Assembly: GCA_037501455.1 (NCBI GenBank)
Contig: CM074858.1
Location: forward strand, 16,418,501-16,482,500
DNA: 64,000 nucleotides
From: Lantana camara
Taxonomy: Eukaryota > Streptophyta > Magnoliopsida > Lamiales > Verbenaceae
Direction of reading: 5' to 3'
Shown here: in pieces, positions 56,401 to 64,000 of the stretch
Numbering within the stretch: position 1 is the stretch's first letter
How the letters are laid out: each line of letters begins with the position of its first letter
The notes under the pieces: generated by a model
Databases searched by the model: none
Seen by the model: only the letters and a program-made list of their open reading frames with translations
Told to the model about the DNA's origin: nothing
Made by a program: the position numbers and the translations under genes

Positions 56401-57077
56401 ACTAAACTTGAATTTTTGTTACGAGTTCAGCGGAGTTGACGGAACTCGAATCCGAGTTCCCGAACTCAAGATATAAAATTCGGAACCAAGGGTACGCTAA
56501 GTGCTCGTTAGCCCCCGATTTGGTTCCACGATTCAAATTAAATTCGTTAACATACCAAATGAATTCGAAAACATAAACCGAGCATATAGGCATGTTCATA
56601 ACACACATATTTACAACATACTACAAATTCACGACATTTCGATATCATTTCATATAGGAACGATACACAAAATAAACAACATGCACATTTCATGCAATTC
56701 ATGCACATTTACCTTAAAATTCAAGCAATAAAATTTAAATCAAAAGAATTAATTCTAATATTAAATAAATTAAATTAAAGTTAACGTATATATTTGAATA
56801 AATTAATTAATATGGTTAAACATGATTAATTAGCATAATGCTTAATTAACAACATAATTAACATTAATAATTAAATTAGCAATAATTGAAATATATATAT
56901 ATATATATTATAATACGAAATATTTTAGAATAATAATAAATTAAAATATAATATAATATAATAAAATAATAACAATTTATAATAAAATTAAATATAAAAC
57001 ACGTAAAAACAATTAATTCGCGCAAATTGGTAAACACATACGTCGTACCTTTACGTCTGAATAGTCGGGGCTTTACA
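53445..57077 (-). mobile_element. Solo gypsy LTR, minus orientation, TSD AAGCG
   Basis: Runs from TGTAGCACCCGAGCG to CGGGGCTTTACA, 3633 bp, with perfect AAGCG duplications (53440-53444 and 57078-57082). Inside are palindromes with GACAC/GTGTC arms (55322-55447), AGTCT-N5-AGACT hairpin (53897-53911), sense donor 54599 and acceptor 53865, and TA-rich stretches near 55080-55200 and 56890. Confidence 0.93.
55322..55447 (-). repeat. GACAC/GTGTC near-palindromes
   Basis: GGTGACACCCCGTGTCACC (55322-55340), arms CCGAGACAC/GTGTCTCGG around CCCC (55354-55375) and GACACACCCGTGTCTC (55432-55447). Confidence 0.88.
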
Positions 57078-59240
57078 AAGCGCCTCCAATTCTTCAATTC
57101 GTAGGCGAGCATTTTCATCTTTGGTTAAATCTTCTTGAATCGCTATCCTTAGCGATGGAATTTGTTGCTCAAGAGGAACAACGGCTTCGACACCGTACAC
57201 CAAAGAATAAAGGGTCGCTTGGGTAGGTGTTCTATAGGTGGTTCGGTAAGCCCACAAAGCTTCTCAAATCCTTTCATACCAGTCTCGTTTCGACTTGGAA
57301 ACCACCTTCTTCAGCAAACTGCATAGAGTTTTATTGAAAGCTTTGGTAAGACCGTTGGCAGAGACGTTATACATTGAAGACTTCCTGTGCTTAAATCCGA
57401 ACTTCAGACAGAGTTCGTCTATCAAGCTATTCCTACATGGCTTTCCATTATCCCTGATGATATAGTGAGGTACGCCGTAGCGGTAGATAATGTTTATTCT
57501 GATAAAGTTGGCAACATTCTCCTTCTTCCCTTCTTTTAAAGGAACTGCTTCTACCCACTTAGAAAAGTAATCAGTCGCAGCCAAAATGTAGAGGTGACCG
57601 ACAGAAGACTGCGTTATGGGACCTACCACATCTAATCCCCAAACATTGAAATGCTATAAGACAATCGTCGGATGCAATGGTCCGAGCGGTTGGCCAATGA
57701 AGTTAGCGTGAAATTGGCAAGCCTGACGTCATTACGCGTATTTCATGCTCTCTTTCACCATCGCTGGCCAATAGTATCCCATTCTCTTTATGCAAAAGCA
57801 CAGCTTTGGGCCCGACTGATGAACACCGCAGACTCTAGAGTGTGCTTCTTCCATGGCTTGGTTTGCTTCGTCTTCACCCAAACATCTCAAGAAGACTCCA
57901 TCGAACGAGCGTCGGTAGAGTGTATCCTTAAAGTAGATGAATCGAGCCGAGCTTCGTCGTACATCAATTCTCTGTCGTGGATCGTTGTGCAACTTTTCAT
58001 ATTTGAGATAGTCAACAAGGGGTTGTCTCCAGTCTTTCTTTTCGACTTCAAACACTTCAACCATATGATTTCTTCTTCTTCAAAGTCTTCGTCCTCAAAG
58101 ATTGGAGATATAACCCAATTCTTGCAAGCCGACACACGAGTTTCCTTCTCCGGCATTCCCAACGTAGAGGCAAGTTTCGCCAACACATCATCTTGTTTGT
58201 TCTCTTTTCTGGGCACGTGTTCCATCGTCACATCTCCGAGCCATCCTATTAGCATTTTAGCGTAGTTAACATAGGGGATCAATTCAGGCTTTTTGACGTT
58301 GTACGAGCCTTCCAATTGGTTGACAACTAACTTTGAGTCTCCATACACTCTGAGGTGTAACTGCTTTATGTCGACCGCCATTTCCAACCCAAGTATAAGA
58401 GCTTGATATTCAGCGATGTTGTTGGAACACTTTTGTGTTAGGGTGAAGGAATATGGTAGAACCTCTACATCTAATGTAATGAATACAACCCCGGAGCCGA
58501 CTCCTTCTTTATGTGAAGCTCCATCAAAGAACATCCTCCAAGGGGGAGTGACCTCGACTAGAAGTGCGTCTTCATCAGGCAAGTCATCGAACAATTCCCA
58601 TTCGGCGGGTTTAGGGTGGTCCGCCAAGAAGTCAGCTATAACTTGTCCTTTCACCGCCTTTTGGGGGATGTAAACGATCTCGAACTGCTGAAGTTGGAGA
58701 TTCCATCTTGCGAGTCTATCTGAAAGCACAGGCCTTGACATGACGTATTTTAGAGGGTTTGCCTTCGAGATGCAATGTATTGTATGTGCTTGGAAGTAAT
58801 GTTTCAGCTTTTAGATCACAAAGATCAAGGTCAAACACATCTTCTCAATGGACGAATACTTCAAGTTGTTCGGTAGCATTGTTCTACTCAAATAGTACAA
58901 GGAACTTTCCTTTCTTTCGTCGTTTTCTTGGGCGAGTAAGGCACCAACAGCTCGTTCTTGAGCTGCGATGTAGAGAATCAAAGGCCGTCCCGGAATAGGT
59001 GCAACTAGGACGGGTGGCTTCATCATGTACGCATTTATGCTCTTGAAGGCTTTATGGCACGCTTCATCCCATTCGAAGGGAATACCTTTTTCATAAACCG
59101 ACTGAATGGTTGACACCAGCCGATCAGATATGAGATGAATCTTCGGATATAAGCCAACTTTCCTTGCAAACTCTTTAGGTCGAGGATATCTCGGGGCGCG
59201 GCATTTTCGAGATCATGTCTGTCTTTGCTTGTTCAATTTC
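57078..59240 (-). pseudogene. Tat/Ogre-type pol: RT end, RNase H, second RNase H, integrase core
   Basis: From high to low coordinate: RT connection and RNase H (59240-58811: FEWDEACHKAFKSINAYMMK, PGRPLILYIAAQERAVGALL), archaeal-type RNase H (58741-58150: MFFDGASHKEGVGSGVVFIT, NIAEYQALILGLEMA, VYGDSKLVVNQ), integrase zinc finger (58064-57732: HQSGPKLCFCIKRMGYYWPA) and core (57629-57264: ATDYFSKWVEAV, IIRDNGKP). The third catalytic residue is lost: NGLTKAFNKTL has Lys where Glu is expected. Stops break the frame near 58780, 57720 and 57260. The strand opposite carries only shadow ORFs. Confidence 0.9.
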
Positions 59241-60356
59241 TGTGACGCCTCGTCACGAGAGAGTTTAATTTAGTACTTTTGTGAATTATGTGAATAGCAT
59301 GTTTACGTATCAACGTGAGATTTAATTTATCACGTGTGCTTTAGAATTTAATTAATTGTACTTGGACTCAATTGTCCAATACTTGCAATTTAGGGACCTA
59401 ATTGTAATTAGGACGTTTGAGCCTTCGTGGATATTTGACCCCGGGAATTCGAATTCGAATTTCGACCTTACCATTAAGTTCGTTTCGATGATTCGGATTT
59501 AATGGATTAACCTTTTTAATTTCTAAAGCCATTTGATAGCCCTACCGTTTTAAAATCCGATCCAGTTGGACCGGATACCGTTTGACCCTAACCATACAAC
59601 CCGTTTCAGCTCATAAAGGGCCAAGCTCTTTCTTCCACCTCATTTTCACGTGATGGAAGCCATGGAAGGGAGAGGGAGGAGATAAGTCACTCCAAGCTTC
59701 AAAGCTCGACCACGCGAGATCCGACCATCCGATTAACGACCTAAGGTAAGATTTGTGACCCTTTGATTAGGTGCTTCGATTTAATACCTATTTCGTGCCT
59801 TGGACTGGTGCTATTTGACTTGTTGGGGGAGAAGATGAATAGTGTTGGGTGTGGGAGTTATGTGTTCGAGCTTGTTTCGGGAGCTCTTATATGCAAATAC
59901 GTGACCTACGGGTTATATATGCCTCGTGGTATGAATTTCGTGCCTTCCGGTGTTGCATGGGTTCGTGTGAGCTTGGGGCTTGTTCCCATTTCCACCATTG
60001 TTACTGTTCACTCATTTTTCTCACAGACGATACCCAAACACGCGTTTCGTGCCTCAGTTCATTTTCCAAACGCTTGTTTGGGCACCCCCCTGTTTTCACC
60101 CGAGAGCTTTCGCACGCCCATTTCTGCTTCCACTACATTTTCCAAATGCCCGTTTACCCCTCAAATCTGATCCAATTGACCTGATTTTTTGAACCGATGG
60201 AAACCTTTTCAAGTCTAGAACAACCTCCAACTATAATCACCTCAATATCTTTTCTAATTTGTGAGATATAATCGATTCATTTTGGTGTCACCATTTTTTC
60301 GAAACTCTGCGATCACCCAACTTCGAGCCTACGCCATTTCCTCCTCACTTTGAACT
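59241..60356 (+). repeat. Gypsy LTR, 5' part, inserted in the Tat element
   Basis: Starts TGTGACGCCTCGTCACGAG after ATTTC (59236-59240). It contains palindromes with AAACG/CGTTT arms (60036-60047, 60066-60081, 60144-60155) and is homologous to 61260-61680 of the next LTR. It is broken at 60357 by that LTR; the remainder is outside the window. Confidence 0.75.
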
Positions 60357-63171
60357 TGTAACGCCCCAATTTTCGGAAGTTCAGGTAAGCATGCCGCGTG
60401 CGGGTCTTCGGGAGTTGGGGGTTTAATTTATTCATTTCATTCGTTATTTATAACTTTTATAATATTATGGGTATTATACGTTCTTATACATCTTTATGAA
60501 ATTACCATTCACGTAAATCTAGTGATAATGCACCTAATTATGATTATGTGACTTTACTTGACCAATTCATAAGTTCATGGACTTAATTGCATTTCATGAT
60601 TTGGGGATGTAACATGATTATTTTGTAGAGATGAAACTCATTTGCATGAATCTAAATTATGGAAGGACTTGTTTGCAAAATATGATGAGTCATTGTGGTT
60701 AGTGGAAGATAATATATCATATTTATACTATCTCTCTCTCATTTCATTTCATGATATTTCACCAAGAGACCACATACAGACACCCACCACATTTCGATCA
60801 AAACACCACAAGAAGGAAGGACGTATCAATCTCATTTTCAAGCAAGGTTTTTGGAGGATTTGTGAAGCTAGAAGCATCATCATCATCACACCATCACCTC
60901 ATCCTTTCTTTCTTTCATATTGAGGTATAAATGGAGAATTTGATTAAATTCCTTGATATATACATGAGTAGGGTTTGTTGATTAAGTGATACTTTCCTGT
61001 TCATTCATGGCTAGAAGCATGTTTAGGGTCATTTCATTTCATGTTTGGCATGAAAACATGAAGTTATGTGAAGGTCGAAAAGCATGTATATTTTTGGGGT
61101 TTTGATGATTGAATCTTGAAGATTTGATGCATGTTTCATGGTTTAATTGTTGTATAAGTGTAGTATAATGTGTATATGTTGTGTTTGATCATTTATTATG
61201 GATTGAATTTGGTTTTATTGTTGGTTTGGGGTGTTTGGCCGAGATCCCCTGTTTTCCCCTGTTATTTTTTCGCCCAGCGGCTTCCCAAACGCCCGTTTGG
61301 CCACTCAGTTCAAATCCCAAACGCCCGTTTCACTACCCAGAATTTTGACCCGAGGCTTCCCAAAAGTCCGTTTGGTCTCCTAGTTGTTTTTCCAAAACTC
61401 CCGTGTGGTACTGTTACAGGAGGTTTTCACACGCCTGTTTCAGCTTTCAGGTCAATTTTTAAACGGGTATTTCTCCCTCATACAAACTCTGTTTGACCTG
61501 ATTTTTTAACCTAAAGAAACCTATTGAAGTCTAGAACAACCTCCAATTGGAATCACCTTATTATCATTTATGGTTTGTGACATATAATCAATTCTTTTTT
61601 GTGTCGCTACTTCGCCGGAAAACTGCCTTCACCCAATTTCAAGATTACGCCAATTTGACCTCGCTTTGAAATAGAAAATGAGCCATATATCATCTTAAAG
61701 GTCTACTTGTCTAGTTTCATTCCCAACAAACAAATCCCAATTCCAATTTCTAAAACTTGATATATTCCCTTTTTTCCACAGCATGGTCATTTTTGAAAAT
61801 TGTCGGTTTTTGCCAAACTTCACCAAAACCCTTCTTATTGTATTCCTTTCACTACCTTGGCTCCCGTATGTGACTTATATGAATTATATCCTTACTTAAT
61901 TGATAATTATGCTCCTATTTGACACTTCTTGATACTTTATTTGGGAATTTGGGCACATTCATAATATTTATTGATTGTAAACTCATGTTTGACATTGCAT
62001 GACATTGCCGTTCGTCTTAAATGGTTCATACGAGTCGAGTCTCATGTAAAATTGTCCTTGTTATACAGATCACATTCCCGGTGATGAGGAGCACGCTCCT
62101 TAGGGTGTTTCCTTGCTTCTTTTGGTTGGTAAAGTAAAGGTGAGGTTTAATTTTAGATATATATAGAACCCTTATAACCTTATATGTTGTTTTTGACCAA
62201 AAGTATCTATATATCTATAGTTTTCAAATCTTATGATTTTCAAATGATTTCCTGAAATGTATTGAACGGATTGATTGATTGATTGATTGGGCGAGTAAGC
62301 ATGTTCACGTTGGGCCCGAGGGTAGTGTATTGAGCCAACCGGGAAAGCAAGGGCTGACGGGTAACTCTTTCACTATCCTCACCATTTGGGATCACCTCTG
62401 AATCCACCAGGAGGTTTGGTGGAGGAAGAAATCCCGTGCGTGGGAGTCATGTTCCCGACGTACACCATGATTGGATGGTTGGGTCTTGCAAGCCCACCAT
62501 CACCCGGAGGAAGAAGGGTTCATGAAACTGCTAATTGATCGCAGGTAATGACTTGTATTTTCACTTAATGAAATTGAAATGTTCATGATTGTACACTTTT
62601 AGAGAAAGGTTGGAGAATGCCCTCACTCACCGGACCACGGATTGAATTGATAAATGATTGAATTGTTAAGTGGGAATAGTTGTAATCTCGGGCGAGCCTA
62701 ATGTATTTCTTGAACTTATATTTGTTTTGTTAAATAAAATCTTACCCAAGATTATGGCTTGCATGATATGTGCGTTTATATTTACTTTAAACCCCTCACC
62801 CAGTCTGTGGTGGACTGACACCTCACATTTTCAGGTTTTACAGGAGGAGTGCTAGGTGGGGTTTGAGTCTTTTGTTAAGTCTAGCATTTCATTCATATGT
62901 TGGTATTTGTATAATTTTGAATCATGAGAAACCTATGTATATTATGGTTTAGTGTTGAAGGTTGAATATGCATGTATATAGGAATGATGATCAAGAATGC
63001 TACTGGAATGTATATATATTGCTTTGCTTCCGTTTTTATTGATACATGTTCGTACTTCTGAGGGTTAGTCCCGCCTAGCTAGAGAGTCATTTTTTTATTG
63101 TCTCCCGTTCTCTATAGGCTTAGTTCATGTATGGGTAATCTTTCCATATGTGCATTGAACTATAGTGTGGG
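60357..63171 (+). repeat. Gypsy LTR, plus orientation, nearly whole
   Basis: Starts TGTAACGCCCCAATTTTCGG with TTCAGGTAAGC, preceded by GAACT. It has palindromes at 61285-61375, donor AAG|GTGAGG at 62140, hairpin CAGTC-N7-GACTG at 62801-62817 and acceptor TTTTCAG ending 62834. The final tail after 63171 is cut by another LTR. Confidence 0.8.
61285..61375 (+). repeat. AAACGCCCGTTT-type near-palindromes
   Basis: CCAAACGCCCGTTTGG (61285-61300), AAACGCCCGTTT (61319-61330) and CCAAAAGTCCGTTTGG (61360-61375), with weaker copies to about 61480. Confidence 0.88.
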
Positions 63172-64000
63172 TGTAGCGCCCTAAATACGCTACAACCCCG
63201 CACCGTCGCACTTCCCAGGCGGATGTGAGACCTAGCACCTGAGAGGCACGCCGGCAAATGGACGATGCTATACGATATCAGAGTAAGAAAACATGACAGC
63301 GGAATTTGAAACATTTAAAACGACAGCTTATGTTTGGGGCAGTAAATAAAAGAATTTGGAATAATTTGAAACTCATGAAAATTTAGAAGCAATATCGTAG
63401 GGTTAGAGTTGTTCATGGTCTAAGAGTATGATACTGAAGTAATATAATAAATATACAAGATTATAGTCTAACTTGGCTTAGTTAAGAAACCTGATCTAAT
63501 ATGCATAAGATAATGGACTCTCTATGCTTCAACATACCACCTAATGAGCGATGCCAATACCTGAAATCATGAATTTGAAAAGAGCGAGGGGTTAGTCAAA
63601 GTGACTAAGTGAGGGGTGGTTGAGTGAAACTATAAAATTTTAGGATTTTTACCAAGAGACTTTTATTTGAAAGGATCTTTTATAGTAATTGAATAAGAAT
63701 GAAGTAATAATTTTGAGAGTAATGTGAAGTCAATATCTATAGTGGGATTAGCCAAGAAACTCCTTGGTTAGTACCCGATAATAGAAAAATACTACAACAA
63801 TATCAATATTGGGTTCATATTTAGTTGAAGATAACGGGGTAGGGGGATTATGTACTATACTTTTTTTAAGAAAATATAAACCCCTTTTGTGAAAGAATAT
63901 GGTGCCCGCAAGCTAGGCGTTCTCCAACCTTAACTCCTTAAAAACCAAGAATATTCGTAACGGCATTGATCAAGATGTCGTTACTTAATAAAAAGAAATA
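63172..64000 (-). repeat. Gypsy LTR, minus orientation, running off the window
   Basis: Starts TGTAGCGCCCTAAATACGC with CCCCGCACCGTCGCAC, the LTR-end pattern of the other minus LTRs. Hairpin TTAGTCA-AAG-TGACTAA at 63592-63608 and acceptor-like site at 63561. Its start and its type (solo or full) cannot be judged. Confidence 0.75.

Larger units (their letters stand above)
48879..59240 (-). mobile_element. Tat/Ogre-type gypsy element, minus strand, 3' part
   Basis: On the minus strand from 59240: RT end, RNase H, second archaeal-type RNase H, integrase, then an antisense ORF region, PPT and 3' LTR. The double RNase H and the extra ORF between pol and the 3' LTR are known features of the Tat lineage. 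The 5' part is cut off by the LTR starting at 59241. It is interrupted by the solo LTR 53445-57077. Confidence 0.88.

Overview
This window is a plant nuclear heterochromatin-like block made almost wholly of nested transposable elements. I see no intact host gene, rRNA, tRNA gene or CRISPR array. A plant origin is shown by Ty3/gypsy chromovirus pol with a chromodomain, Tat/Ogre-type pol with a second RNase H, a plant-mobile-domain pseudogene, hAT transposases, initiator-tRNA-Met primer sites and a piece of plastid DNA (rps7 and ndhB). An angiosperm is likely; the species cannot be named from the sequence.

Left nest (1-45885). A hAT DNA transposon (3' part 41708-45885) was hit by gypsy element B (pol 26456-29230, 3' LTR from 29265 to 41707). 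B was hit by gypsy element A (end of its 5' LTR at 1-376, degenerate interior, 3' LTR from 9407 to 26455). A holds solo LTRs at 460-3020, 3527-7123 and 21168-25107, and a young Ty1/copia element (10602-20744). B's 3' LTR holds a solo LTR (30303-37213), which contains another solo LTR (31568-34854) and a chimeric organelle-DNA insert, and a further solo LTR (38233-41665). The hAT also carries a solo LTR (42922-44358). Most insertions keep 5-bp target duplications, so insertion order can be read directly.

Right nest (45886-64000). Minus-strand copia and hAT remnants are followed by a gypsy LTR (47272-48878). That LTR is broken by a minus-strand Tat/Ogre-type element (48879-59240) carrying an antisense plant-mobile-domain pseudogene and a solo LTR (53445-57077). 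The Tat element is broken by LTRs starting at 59241, 60357 and 63172, each inside the previous one; the last runs off the window.

The only nearly intact unit is the copia element: LTRs that by eye differ at about ten bases in 1.95 kb, PBS, PPT, gag, and a full pol separated from gag by one in-frame stop.

Three kinds of structure are not explained by the gene content. (1) Most of the gypsy LTRs carry 3-6 near-palindromes whose arms differ between LTRs but are shared within one LTR. (2) Ten LTRs carry a small hairpin with a CTGAC-type branch motif before a TTGCAG|GT-like acceptor, and nine of them have an AG|GTGAGG-like donor 0.7-0.9 kb upstream, resembling an LTR-borne intron. (3) The copia leader has four stem-loops with the same 17-18-nt loop and unrelated but complementary stems.
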